Below are positions 36,901-47,869 of a DNA stretch of 64,000 bases, piece after piece. The position numbers and the translations under genes were made by a program. The notes below the pieces were generated by a model. That model was not told where the DNA came from and did not search any database. It was given only the letters and a program-made list of their open reading frames with translations. The stretch comes from Onthophagus taurus (lineage: Eukaryota > Arthropoda > Insecta > Coleoptera > Scarabaeidae), in the NCBI RefSeq assembly GCF_036711975.1, contig NC_091972.1:6763001-6827000 (forward strand), in the 5' to 3' direction. Positions within the stretch are counted from its first letter, which is position 1; each line of letters begins with the position of its first letter.

Positions 36901-39900
36901 GAGCCGAAATATCTCACAGAAAAGTTACGATGAGGACTACAAAAATAAAGTATAAAATGTATTGCTGTCCGAGACATAATACGAAATGTGGACATAATGA
37001 GAGATCATAGGCTGCAGGATGTAGTGAGATGGACGAAAGAGCTACGTCGGTAATGGAGGGTCACAAGCATGCAGTTGGAAAACCGTTCAAATGCTGTCTG
37101 GAAAGCTAGACAGCACAAGAAGGAATGAGACAGAACATACAAGACTAGGTCCTATACCAAGAAGCAGACCCTGTTTGTAGTGAAAAATTATGGTCTTTAA
37201 AACACCTATTTAATTTACAGCAAACTTTACCTCTTTATTATGGGCAAATCATTTACAAGCCATTTTTTCAATGTTGGAATAGAAAATCAGCATGGTAAAT
37301 CTGGCGGATGGGCCGCGTATGGAAACCAACATAGCAGCACCTTGAGCTAACATTTTTCAAACCTCCAAAGATCATATATACACTGAAATGAGCATACAAT
37401 TAAAGATTGTAATTTGCGAACCCAGAATGTTATCTCCAAATCATCAGTTTTAAAGCCATATGCAGACCAGTATTAAACAATTGGCATCTTTGGATCATTA
37501 ATACTATGAGTAAGTGCATGGAAATAATTGATGAAGTTGACAGAAAATGCATATAAATAATTAGTAAAATTTTATATCCTTGTCACGATATAAACATTGA
37601 ATGTATTGAAATATATTTTGTTTAATTTTTAGTATTACTCTGTATGGATAAAAAACATTGTTTGTCTTTTCAGGTTAATTTGGAACCAAAAGGACGATTA
37701 CATGTTCGTATCGACTTAAAAACAACAAATGGTAAAGTTTACATTTCTTTTATGAGTTCTAGTTAATAATTTTTTTTTTAGAATTTCAAGGGGCTAAACC
37801 AAGGGAGTTTAAAGAACGCCAAGGTTTCAATCGGCGTCGCGGGGCGATGCGACGTCGTGTACACCAGGTCAACGGGCACAAATTTATGGCAACGTTTTTG
37901 CGTCAACCTACTTTTTGTTCTCATTGCAGGGAATTTATATGGTAAGTTAATTATTAAATAAATCAAAAAAAAAAAAGAAATTAAAATAAATTAATTAGGA
38001 AAGTTATAAATTAAAAGAAAAAAAATTGTTTTTCGAAAGTAACTAACTACACACAATCTCTTGACAGGGGTTTGGGAAAACAGGGCTATCAATGTCAAGG
38101 TAACTACGCACGCTGGGGTGACTACTTATGTTGTCGCCTCTTAAAAAAATAATTAATTTTAAAAAAGCAGTTTTTCTAGGTGGTTTTTATTGGTGTAGTT
38201 GCCGCAAGCTGCATGACCATTACCTACTCAAAAAAAAACTTTTTTTGCTGCCAAAAAGCTAAAATCCGCTGAACAAATCTAAGCCTATATTATATTCATA
38301 CTGTGTATATTTTAATTTTCGCAACGCGCACGCCAACCCATCAAAAATTTTTTACCGCATGGCTCTAATCACGCTTTTCTATCATTCAGAAAACAGCAAG
38401 AACACACCACTTTTGTAAGTTTTATTTTATCTTCTTCTTTATTTTTCTTTTTAAAAGTTATCTTCATCTAATTAAAATTAATTATAATTTTATTTCATTT
38501 TTAAGTTGTACATAATTTTATTAACACAAAATGTTTCTAGAACTAAAATCAGAATTAAGTTGGACTAATCAAAATTTCAATCAGCGTGAGATGTTTTATT
38601 ATTAATTATGCACATATAATATAGAAATAAAATATATACCTTGTTATTCAGAAGTACTGAGGTCTGATTCATTGTCAATATCTAACAAGACAAAGATCAC
38701 TTCACTAGATCAAATATGGCTAACTGCATTTGAATTTATTTACTATTGATGTGAGTCACCTTATCACTATTAGATGCCTTCCACATTTATTAATTCCCAA
38801 CCACCCAATTTCATTTATCCGTTTTCAATTACATTGTAACTGCTTCAATTCAGAATGAACCAAAGTGGTCTATGCAATTCACAGCAATAGGAACCTCTCA
38901 AACCACATTGTGGCAAACAAAATCAAATTAACTCAAGAACTGAATGCTTTTGAAGCGCCGAAACTTCTCAGATTGGGTCCTGCTAAAGTTTATAATAATC
39001 CTGAATTACATCAAAAAGTTGTCTTCAGTAACGAAGCAATTTATTTTTGACTTAATAGAGAAAATACATTTGCAACTTTCAAAAACTTTGTCATACATTT
39101 TTTCCTGAAGCACGTACTTCGTGAAATCAACTTGATGAGATCATACTCTACCACTCTATCCAGTTGTTGAAACAGTTAAATTGCAAGGAAGTCAAAATAT
39201 AAGTCTAAAAAATGGCGAATTAGATAATAGAAGCGACACAACGAGTCTGTCTATACAAACTTGGAAAGTACAGAAAGAAAAGTTAGTAATATCATTTTCG
39301 ATTTGAACCTAAATGAATCTCCCTCCTCAATGGCTTCGTTAATAAGGAAAATATCGCGTCGTACCATGTTGCAAGACTATTTTAGGCCAGAATTGGATTT
39401 AGGCCTAGGCATTAGTGATATGTGGTTCTAACAAAATAACCTCACGATAATATCATGGGTATCACAAATTACATACATTTTCATACATTTTTTCCTGAAA
39501 CACGTGCTTCATGAAATCAACTGGATCTGATCACTCTCTACCAGATGTATAAATACCTGTATTAGCAATTTATGAAGATCTATCTGAAAAAAAATTATTC
39601 ATCCGATGTTTGGGCCCATGCCCAGAATGCTAATTAAAGCTTCAACTTGACGGTTTGACTACCAACCCCAAAGCACCTGCATTATGGCTTGAAAACAGTC
39701 GAAATTTCTGCTTATATTGTGGCTATGTTGTTTAATGAAGGCCATAGTGCGATTTCATTCCATGCAAGGAAGTCGAACAAATGGACGAACGACGAATTAG
39801 TCAATATAAGCGACACAACGAGTCTGGCTATACAAACTTGGAAAGTACAGGAAGAAAAGTTAGTAATATCGTTTTCTATTTGAACCTAAATGCATCTCGC

Positions 39901-42678
39901 TCCATAATGGCTTTGTCAATAAGCAAACATGCGGTGTTGCACAGCAACAAACCCACACGTTCTTCAAGAGAAGACTCCACTACAACCACAAAAAGTGACC
40001 GTGTGACGTGGATTTTATGCCGAAGGTGTGATTAGACATCTTTTTTCATTGATCAAAATGATTGCCATGTTAAGGACAATAGAGTTCGCTATCGTGCCAT
40101 GTTTCAAGACATTTTAGGCCAGAATTGGATGGCTTTGGAATTAGTGATATGTGATTCTAACAAGATAATCTCATAGGTATCACAGATTCTATAGAGAAAG
40201 GAACCTTGCAAAATTTGATTGTAACTCTTATTGCCCTCTCATTTTTGTGATATAAAAGATTGAAAAACGAAATGAATATCATTAGATTTATAATTAATCC
40301 AGCTTAAACTGTTCTGATTTTGAATGAAATACTCTAGAAATACTTTACGTTACAAACATTTTTTTTTCCATTATTTATTTTCTTTTAACCATCAAACGCA
40401 TTAACACCATAGGTGTTTTTTTATTTTCTTTTATAAAATGAAACTAAAATCTAGAATTTGTTGTAAGAGTGCATTATTAAAAAAATTTTTTGCTGATGAG
40501 TGTTGTGTGTTCGCCACCTACTTTTCATCTTAAAAATTTTTCGAGGGAAGGTGATCATTTTTATCGTATTTTTTTGGCAGTATGCACCTGCGTTGTACAC
40601 AAGAGATGTCACCTTCTGGTTGTCACCAAGTGTCCCGGCATGAAAGATGAGGTACGACTTTAATTTCAAAATCAAAATCAATTATTTAAAAAAAATAATA
40701 ATAACAATATGATAATTTTTTAACAAGAACCATGCTTTTCTTATAACATTTCATTTTATTTAGATGATTATTAACTAATTAAGCTTTTGGGTACTAATTT
40801 TCATTTCTGTTTAAATAATTTGGGTTGAATAAAATTTCTTTTTATAATTTGGCTTTTGGTTTAATAATTTTTATTTCCAGTTAAACAAATTCGATAAATT
40901 TTGGTGTTGGTGATTAGTTCTTATAATTTATCGTGGAGGTTGCATTCAAATATTTGTGAAACTTAAATAAGTTCAACAACAAATTTCGTTTAATTTAAAA
41001 TATTTAAATACAACCTCAATAACAGTTTCATAACACTAAATCTAATAAAACTTTGTCTAATAAATAATTCTTTGTTTTACTTTTTTTATTAGTCAAGTTC
41101 TCAAAGTACAGGATTCAACGTAAACATCCCGCATCGTTTCGTCGTGCACAATTACAAACGATTTACATTTTGCGATCATTGCGGCTCACTTCTGTATGGT
41201 TTGATAAGGCAAGGTTTACAATGTGAAGTATGCTCATTAAATGTGCACAAACGTTGCCAAAAGAACGTGGCTAATAATTGTGGAATAAATACTAAACAAA
41301 TGGCACAAATACTGAATGAAATCGGAGTTACTCCCGCTGATAAACAAACGCCGAGACGATCAAAATACGTTCCGGTAGACGGGGCTACCTGTGATGATCC
41401 TCAAACGAGTGAAACAGAAAGTTTGGTTAGAGCGGAAAATCCTTTAAATACTGATGAAAGATTAGCGAAATTGTTTGAAGAAAAACTATCGAATAACGGT
41501 GGAAATGAATATCATTCAACGCCGGGGAAATTAGGTGTTGATGATTTTCATTTTATTAAAGTTTTGGGTAAAGGTTCGTTTGGTAAAGTTATGTTGGCTG
41601 AGAAAAAAGATACCGATGAAGTTTATGCGGTTAAAATTTTAAAGAAAGATGTTATCATACAAGACGATGACGTTGATTGTACCATGACGGAAAAACGTAT
41701 TTTAGCTTTGGCTGCTAAGCATCCTTTTTTAACCGCAATTCATTCGTGTTTCCAAACTCAAGAAAGATTATTTTTCGTTATGGAATATGTTAACGGCGGT
41801 GATTTAATGTTTCAAATTCAGAAGGCGCGAAAATTTGATGAACCCCGAGCTAGATTTTACGCGGCCGAAGTAACTTTGGCGTTACAATTTTTACACAAAC
41901 ATGGCGTCATTTATCGCGATTTAAAATTGGATAATATTTTGTTAGATTTCGAAGGACATTGCAAGTTAGCCGATTTTGGTATGTGTAAAGAAGGTATTCT
42001 TGATGGTTTAACCACAACTACCTTTTGTGGAACGCCGGATTACATAGCGCCGGAAATCTTGCAAGAACTTGATTATGGTGCTAGTGTTGACTGGTGGGCT
42101 TTAGGAGTACTGATGTACGAAATGATGGCCGGCCAACCACCATTTGAAGCCGATAATGAGGACGATCTTTTCGAGTCGATTCTTCACGATGATGTCTTAT
42201 ATCCGGTTTGGTTAAGTCGCGAAGCCGTTAGTATATTAAAAGGATTTATGACTAAGAATCCTAGCAAAAGATTGGGTTGTGTTACTGCTCATGGATGTGA
42301 AGCCGCAATTAGACAACACGCTTTCTTTAAAGATATAGATTGGACAGCTTTAGAGCAACGGAGAGTTCGGCCACCGTTTAAACCAAAAATCGTAAGGAAA
42401 TAATTAAGTGGTTAATCAACACATTGGCTGCCACGTCATGAATGACATTCATATATGAACTGGCAGCCAATGTGTTAAATAACATTTTAATAATTTATTT
42501 ATTTTTGTTGTAGAAAAGTAAAAAAGATACAATAAACTTCGATACGGAATTTACAAAAGAAGAACCGATATTAACACCTGTTAATCCGGAGGTGGTTCGT
42601 ACAATTAACCAGGAAGAGTTCAAGGGGTTCTCGTTTATGAACCGCGATTACAATCCGGCGCGTTTCGTTGCCGATTAA
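33954..42678 (+). CDS. Pkc98E: Novel-type protein kinase C (epsilon/eta class; fly Pkc98E orthologue)
   Basis: Seven exons: 33954-34298, 37674-37731, 37782-37941, 38068-38099, 40581-40651, 41093-42391, 42514-42678; all phases agree and give 709 residues (human PKC-epsilon has 737). N-terminal C2 domain (about 1-130; [17 protein letters not shown]), lacking the full set of calcium-binding aspartates as in novel PKCs. Pseudosubstrate [11 protein letters not shown] at 151-161, with Ala at the phosphoacceptor position. C1A from H167, C1B from H236, both with full Cys/His sets for diacylglycerol. Kinase domain about 372-632: GKGSFG, the AVKILKKD lysine, [11 protein letters not shown], and [10 protein letters not shown] with the activation-loop Thr. 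The tail has a turn motif (LTPVNPE) and hydrophobic motif FKGFSF. It acts downstream of lipid signals at membranes. The start is the ATG after the CGG-rich leader. Confidence 0.97.
34299..37673 (+). other. PKC intron 1 (3.4 kb) with decayed mobile DNA
   Basis: Mostly AT-rich. At 35,220-35,600 a lysine-rich frame followed by a weak zinc-knuckle-like pattern hints at a decayed retroelement ORF1 but cannot be classified. At 36,180-36,640 a GC-richer block carries a 137-codon frame without ATG or known domain. A LINE fragment follows at 36,830. Confidence 0.5.
36830..37170 (+). mobile_element. LINE fragment, C-terminal part
   Basis: The decayed frame reads '[20 protein letters not shown]' (about 36,880-36,945) and further on '[13 protein letters not shown]'. 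These match the region after the reverse transcriptase in insect LINEs ('[11 protein letters not shown].tkrllrttEmk.lR' and 'vvrWtrerRr.WrdHv.RM'). It sits inside PKC intron 1 in the sense direction. Confidence 0.75.
38860..40200 (+). mobile_element. Decayed Tc1/mariner-like element with internal duplication, PKC intron 4
   Basis: A frame at 38,865-39,047 ends in [17 protein letters not shown], matching 'dp.FhrkIiFSDEAhF.LnG' of Tc1/mariner-type transposases. Downstream, two related segments occur: 39,100-39,450 and 39,480-40,180 share 'TCATACATTTTTTCCTGAA', 'AGCGACACAACGAGTCTG' and 'TTTTAGGCCAGAATTGGAT' in the same order. The region thus holds an old direct duplication of transposon-derived DNA. 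No terminal repeats were located. Confidence 0.55.
42416..42478. repeat. 63-bp near-perfect palindrome ending in TTAA, PKC intron 6
   Basis: Arms TCAACACATTGGCTGCCA (42416-42433) and TGGCAGCCAATGTGTTAA (42461-42478) pair over 18 bases with one mismatch around a 27-base loop that is itself partly palindromic. The TTAA edge is that of piggyBac-type insertions; on the left it reads TCAA. It may be a minimal piggyBac-type hairpin element. It lies only 24 bp after the exon 6 donor and 35 bp before the last PKC exon. Confidence 0.7.
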
Positions 42679-43370
42679 CGGGCCATCGTTTTGGAGGACG
42701 TTTGTAGCTACGGAAACGACGACGAGAACCACTACCACCACCGCCGTGGGACCCGACGACGAAGACGACGACGGGGCCAGGCCGGGCCACCGAGTGCAAT
42801 ACCGAAGCTGCCTCCCGTCTTCTCCCCCGTTCAGATTGTGGTCGACGTGCATTTCCGAGAAATGTACATACCATTACACGTTGTTACACTATACATAATA
42901 ATAATAATTTAAAAAATAAAAAAACATGAAGATTACATTATAAAAAAATATGGATTTAAAAAAAATGAAAATAATATTATATCACGCTGTATACATATAC
43001 ATAATATTACGGTGTTTTAATGTATATTTATTCGATGTGAGCTTAGCTGGGTCGTTTGCGGCCATTAAAAACCCAAAAAGTGGATGTTAGGTCTGTGTTT
43101 TAGCACTAGCCACGCCCTTCCCCTCCTAATTCCTGTACCTACATACCATAACCTCCCTTTTCTCTCTCTCTCTATCTATCTCTAGTCTCACGCTACTTGC
43201 TCCGTTTGTGCCAAACCATCCCGGCCACGCGTTGTTATGTTTATATAATGTTTGTACTAGCGAATTGTACCAGTCTGTTTTTTGCTGTAAATGGTGTACC
43301 TACTATTCTCCCCCTTTCCCCCTTGATGATGTAATAATGATTAAATAAACATTATTTAATGTACAAACAA
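42679..43370 (+). other. PKC 3' UTR with polyadenylation signal
   Basis: GC-rich CGACGACG sequence follows the stop, then AT-rich DNA with a CT run (43,161-43,175). AATAAA at 43344-43349 is the most convincing signal. The short frames on both strands at 42,571-42,912 are composition artefacts. Confidence 0.5.
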
Positions 43371-43439
43371 ATTTGTTTTATTTTTGTCACTAAAATCTTA
43401 AATATGTTAATTTAATGCTAGCGATAAGCACGCCAACTC

Positions 43440-44650
43440 TAAATATAATATATTGCATGAGAATCAAAATGGTTTTTGGAAGGGAAGATCCACCGAACTT
43501 GCGATGTTTCAACTGTTGGAAAATATCTTGGGATTAAAGGCCACAACAGCATTGTTCATGAATCTCACAAAAGCCTTTGATAGTGTACATCATTCAACCC
43601 TTTTGTCTAAGTTGGAGACTTGGTTTTAAAGGTGTTAGCTTGTCATGGATGAAATCCTAGCTATTAGGGAGGTTACAATATGTGGTTGCCCACAATGAAC
43701 AGGGAACAGAAATAAGATGAGCTTAGAGGGAAGACAAGCTGGGAGTACCTCAAGGTTCCATATTGGGTCCTCTATTGTTGCTCCTGTATGTGAATGACTT
43801 ACCACGTGTAACGAACAACATTACGACAATGTTTGCGGATGATACAACGACCGTGGCGAGGTGTAGCACCGATTATGAAATCCAGAAATCACCTACTGTG
43901 GATTTGAATAAACTTGCGGATTGGTTTGAAGCGCACAACATAAAGTTAAATACAAAGAGATTTCGTTTCTAGGTTGGAAAATGCATCCTGGACTGCCTTG
44001 GACCAATCATACCGATTTCCTTGCTGGCAAGAACAGTCATTTCTCATATGCCATTCGGATTATTTCCAGATCAGCTGAAATTGAGGCAGCATTAATGCGT
44101 ATTATGCATATGTTCATTCCTTGCTAAGATATGGAGTTGTCTTTTGGGGCCGTGGTGTTGGTATGATAGAATCTTCATACTACAGAAGAGGTGTGTAAGA
44201 GCAAACTTTGGTCTAAAAAATACTGATAGCTGTAGAAGTTACTTTAAAGACTATAAAATACCCACCTTGTATGGAACTTATATTCTGGAATGTGCCGTAT
44301 TGGTTAGGAAGAATTACTTTGAATTTTTCAAAAAATATGAAATATCACATCCTCGAGACACTCGTGGGAAGGTGAACTGCTGTCTGGTGCCACCAAAAAC
44401 GCACCTTATTAAGATTCAGAAGACGGCGCTGTACCAGAGTATCAAGATCTACAATCACATTTCGGAGGGTACAAGGATCCTGCCAGTTCCATGATTCCGG
44501 AGAAGACAGAGAGCTATTGTAACGGAAAATCCGATGTATACTATTGACATGTTTTTCCAAATTAATGTTTGAATTTAATTTGTATTATTGTTAAATTGAC
44601 GCACTCCACACTTTTTTGGTAAAATGGAGGAATAAAGTATTATTATTATT
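43440..44650 (+). mobile_element. LINE fragment: reverse transcriptase and 3' end
   Basis: The order of motifs fits one element: 'NGFWKGRSTELAMFQLLENI' (about 43,460), 'TALFMNLTKAFDSVHHSTLL' (43,545), 'GSILGPLLLLLYVNDLPRVT' with 'TTMFADDTT' (43,760-43,850), and a C-terminal 'RDTRGKVNCCLVPPKT' region near 44,360. Several stops and frame shifts break it. It ends in GGAATAAAG and TATTATTATT at 44,626-44,650, a typical simple-repeat tail. CR1/Jockey-like by motif style; 5' truncated. Confidence 0.85.
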
Positions 44651-44829
44651 TAATGGATGTTCTGCTTAGCCTATCTCCTTTGCATTTGCATATAGAACTA
44701 CCATTTACAGGTTTAAGTAATACGCCTAAAATTGCTCCGACATGTCCTACCAATAGGCTGCAGAAGACACTATAACCACTGATAATGTGCTATCAATACC
44801 GTCAGTTTTGACGCGATCACTACCAGTGA

Positions 44830-45260
44830 TTATTGCTTGATACTAGATTGTACTGCCTGAACGGCAGTTTTGGATCGGAAACGAAAATTCTTTGGTTCAG
44901 GCAGACATTTGCATGTTCACAGATGGATCAACAGCACTGGAAGAGGTCGGGACAGGAGTATACTGCTAGACACTTTGGATTAAGCAAGCTTACAGCCTCG
45001 GCACATATTTGCTATTGATATGGGTGCTAAAATCCTTCTTGAGAGAAGGGTAAAGAACGTAACAGCCTACGATTTTTCTCAGACAGTGAAACCGGTTTTG
45101 CAGTTAATGACTACAAAAGAACTTTAAACACACTGAGTTGTGATAATAGAGTTTTTCTGATCTGTGTCCTAGGTCACTCTGGGGTTGCTAGCAATGAAAT
45201 GGCAGATGAGCTAGCACGAGAAGGCAGTGTTAAAGCGTTTATTATTATACGTAAAGCCTA
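44830..45260 (+). mobile_element. LINE ribonuclease H fragment
   Basis: Decayed frames carry 'FTDGSTALEEVGTGVY' (about 44,917-44,965) and 'VLGHSGVASNEMADELAREG' (45,170-45,226), the first and last blocks of the RNase H domain of R1/I/Loa-type LINEs (catalytic Asp in TDGS, His and Asp in GHsG..gNE.AD). The middle is scrambled by stops. Confidence 0.8.
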
Positions 45261-45338
45261 CTATTTCGTTTATCTACAACATCAAGCAGTAGGCGTCTTT
45301 CTCAAGTCTAACACACAGCAGATCGTTAAAAGTGTTCG

Positions 45339-45358
45339 TGAATCATTTAAATGATTCA
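45339..45358. repeat. Perfect 20-bp palindrome
   Basis: TGAATCATTTAAATGATTCA reads the same on both strands. It follows the LINE fragment and may be a remnant of a transposon end or a chance AT-rich palindrome. Confidence 0.5.
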
Positions 45359-45399
45359 TTACCTCACGTACACAGCAGTGCTTTTGTATACAATTTGGC

Positions 45400-45570
45400 T
45401 AAACTTATACTAAATTGTCTAGAATATTCCAAAATGTATCTAAAATTATCAAAATTTTACAAAATAGTTCAAAATGATGGAAATATTACTGAAATTATGT
45501 AAACTTGTTCAAAACTATCTAAAATGATCAAAATGTGGTTAAAATTATCAAAACTTATTCTTTAATTTTG
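45400..45570. repeat. Degenerate tandem repeat, unit about 16-20 bp
   Basis: Variants of TCTAAAATTATCAAAATG recur about nine times with changes in each copy. An old minisatellite is the simplest reading; no coding is involved. Confidence 0.6.
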
Positions 45571-45776
45571 AATTTTTGTATTAAAACTTGGAAAATATCC
45601 TTTTATTCCATGATTTGAAAAGGTTAACAATCATCAAATAAGTAAACTCAGTCTAATGATCTACTAACAGATTAATCAAAAAATGCGACAAAATCAAAAT
45701 GAATATTTTGAAATCATTTATTCATTTGAGTTTAAGTTAAAAAAAATTTTTTTTTAGGAATCCAACAAAAAAATCC

Positions 45777-45782
45777 TTTATT
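45777..45782 (-). terminator. Polyadenylation signal overlapping the TRNT1 stop
   Basis: On the minus strand the end reads TAATAAAGG: the TAA stop and AATAAA share two bases. A downstream T-rich tract on the minus strand follows. Confidence 0.45.
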
Positions 45783-47389
45783 ACTTTCTATTTTTTTTAT
45801 TTTCCAAGCTATTAACAATCCTAGGTATTTCTTTCAATAATTCTTCAGCATTTAAATCAAAATCATTATCAGCCCAAAATTCCTTTAATTCGTTAAGTAC
45901 ACACCCCATAATTCTTCCACTTTCAACTCCTTCTTCTTTTAACATAGCCCCATTAACAGGAAACTTAGGAACATTCCATTCAATGAATTTTTGTAAAAAT
46001 GGAGAGTTATTATATTTAAGAACTTCAATAATCCATTCTTTGGTGTGATTCTGTTTTGATTTTGATTTAATTAAAAGTTGTTGATAAGGAAGTAAAGGAT
46101 CTTTAGATGATAATTTAGGGCCTCGATGGGCTACTAAGAATAATGCCAAGTCTCTTTCATAAGCAGATAATTTTAATCTCGTATGTAAATTGAGTACTTG
46201 TTCCTCAGATCTTATAAGAGTTACAAGAAGAGTTATTCCATGAAGATTTAATTTTTGACTGCGTTTCCAAACAGCTTTTAATTCTTCTACATTTGGATTT
46301 TGAGGTAAACCTAAAAACAGAATAAATCAATGTTTAAATTTGATAACAAAGATTATTATTACCAATATATGGAGATAATCCACATTCTATAATTGTTTGC
46401 ATAATCTCCCCAGCGAAATTTCCTTCTAGTATCTTTTTTAACTCCACCCAAATACGTTCACCAGATATTCCATGTAAGCCATTTAAATTTTCTCTAATTG
46501 CCTCTAAGGTAAGTTCTTCATGAGCATCTGGTGTTAATGCTATTCTACCATAAAATCGAAAATATCTTAAAATCCTTAAATAATCTTCTTGTATTCTTGT
46601 TGTAGCATTTCCAACAAAAGCCACCCGCCGTTTTTCTAAATCATCATAACCATAAAAATAATCGTACACTGAACCATCTAACCCTGCAACAATACATTTT
46701 ATTTACATCGAGGTTGTATTGGTTCACAGGTTTATTTGATCAAACCTAAAAACATTGAATTTATTGTTAAATCCCGTCTATTTGCATCCAAAAGCCAATC
46801 AGTTGTATACTGAACTTCAGCATGTCTCCCATCAGTAACCACATCAATTCTGAGTGTTGTTACTTCAAAATTTTCTTTATTATTTATCCTTGGAGTAATA
46901 GTTCCATGCTTTTCACCTCTTGTATTTATCATACGAATATTTTCAGCACTAAACATATCTTTCATTTCATCTGGAGTAGCTGTTGTTGCGAAATCTAAAT
47001 CTTTAGGTTTCATACCCATGATTAAATCCCTATTTTTAAAAAACAATAATTAATATTAATCTCTTTTAAAGATTTATAATAATTACCTTACTGCACCTCC
47101 ACAAATCCTAATTTCATAACCATGCTTGTTAAAGAGAGACACCAAAGATTTTAATTCATCTGTAAAAATCGATTTGAACTCATTCGATTCTAATTTAGTA
47201 ATAATCGGGTTTTCACGGTGTTTTGGGGCCATTCTATGTAATATTTGTAAACGTTTCGTTGGTTCTACGTTTATAAGATCTGTAAACTGATAAAATTGAA
47301 ATAATTAAAAATAAAAGATAATTTTTATTTACCACCGAATTATAACGTTTTGTTATTAACGTAATTTTCCTTAAGACACCCTTAAACAT
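45781..47389 (-). CDS. TRNT1: CCA tRNA nucleotidyltransferase 1
   Basis: Five exons on the minus strand, 47389-47333, 47286-47087, 47029-46746, 46683-46363 and 46310-45781; phases agree and give 463 residues. Residues 1-30 are basic and fit a mitochondrial presequence; internal initiation could make the cytosolic and nuclear form. Class II nucleotidyltransferase head: GGAVRD at 82-87, DLD metal ligands D96/D98, then RGEKHGTIT and [13 protein letters not shown] (motif B, base and ribose recognition). [20 protein letters not shown] and [15 protein letters not shown] are the neck motifs. The C-terminal tail is less conserved. The enzyme adds CCA to tRNA 3' ends without a template and marks unstable tRNAs. 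The gene is head-to-head with POLA2. The polyadenylation hexamer overlaps the stop. Confidence 0.96.
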
Positions 47390-47869
47390 TTCAAAATTTA
47401 ATGTTTTTGATGTTTACAATTTTTAGGTTAGATTTCATCTGTCATTATTTTGTGTTGGAATTTTATTAATTTTTAAATGGTACTAATTTATGTATATTAA
47501 TGATGCTTTAATTTCAAAATTATTTATTTAAGCAAAATTTAATTTGATTTATTAAATTCTTTTATTTATTTTATATTTTAGGTAATTTTAACATTGTTAC
47601 GTTAGGTTGGTAATCTCCAACAACAAATAATTTGATTAATAATTTAGTAATATTTTAAATAAAAACGAAACAAAAACCTTTTTTGTCTTACCTTAATTAA
47701 TAATTAATCTTAAATAATATTTAAACAGCTAATTAAACAAATACATAAAAATTTATTTTAAGTAATTGGCATTGCTGTTTTTACCAACTTCATATATGTA
47801 GTTAAAAAAATATTCCCGCGTTTTTAACCGGCAATTTATAAGAAGAAACGGTGAATAAATTTAGGTGAA
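47390..47869. promoter_or_regulatory. Divergent promoter region, TRNT1 / POLA2
   Basis: 480 bp of AT-rich DNA separate the two start codons. It contains ACGTTAGGTTGGTAATCTCC near 47,600 and a GAAGAAACGG word just before POLA2. No TATA box is evident. A shared promoter region is inferred from the divergent arrangement. Confidence 0.4.

Noticed and set aside
38100-38160. In-frame continuation of PKC exon 4 past its donor
   Set aside because: It reads about 17 codons to a stop without similarity to any PKC; ordinary intron start.
42571-42912. Four overlapping frames on both strands at the PKC 3' end
   Set aside because: They are shadows of the last PKC exon and the CGACGACG-rich 3' UTR.
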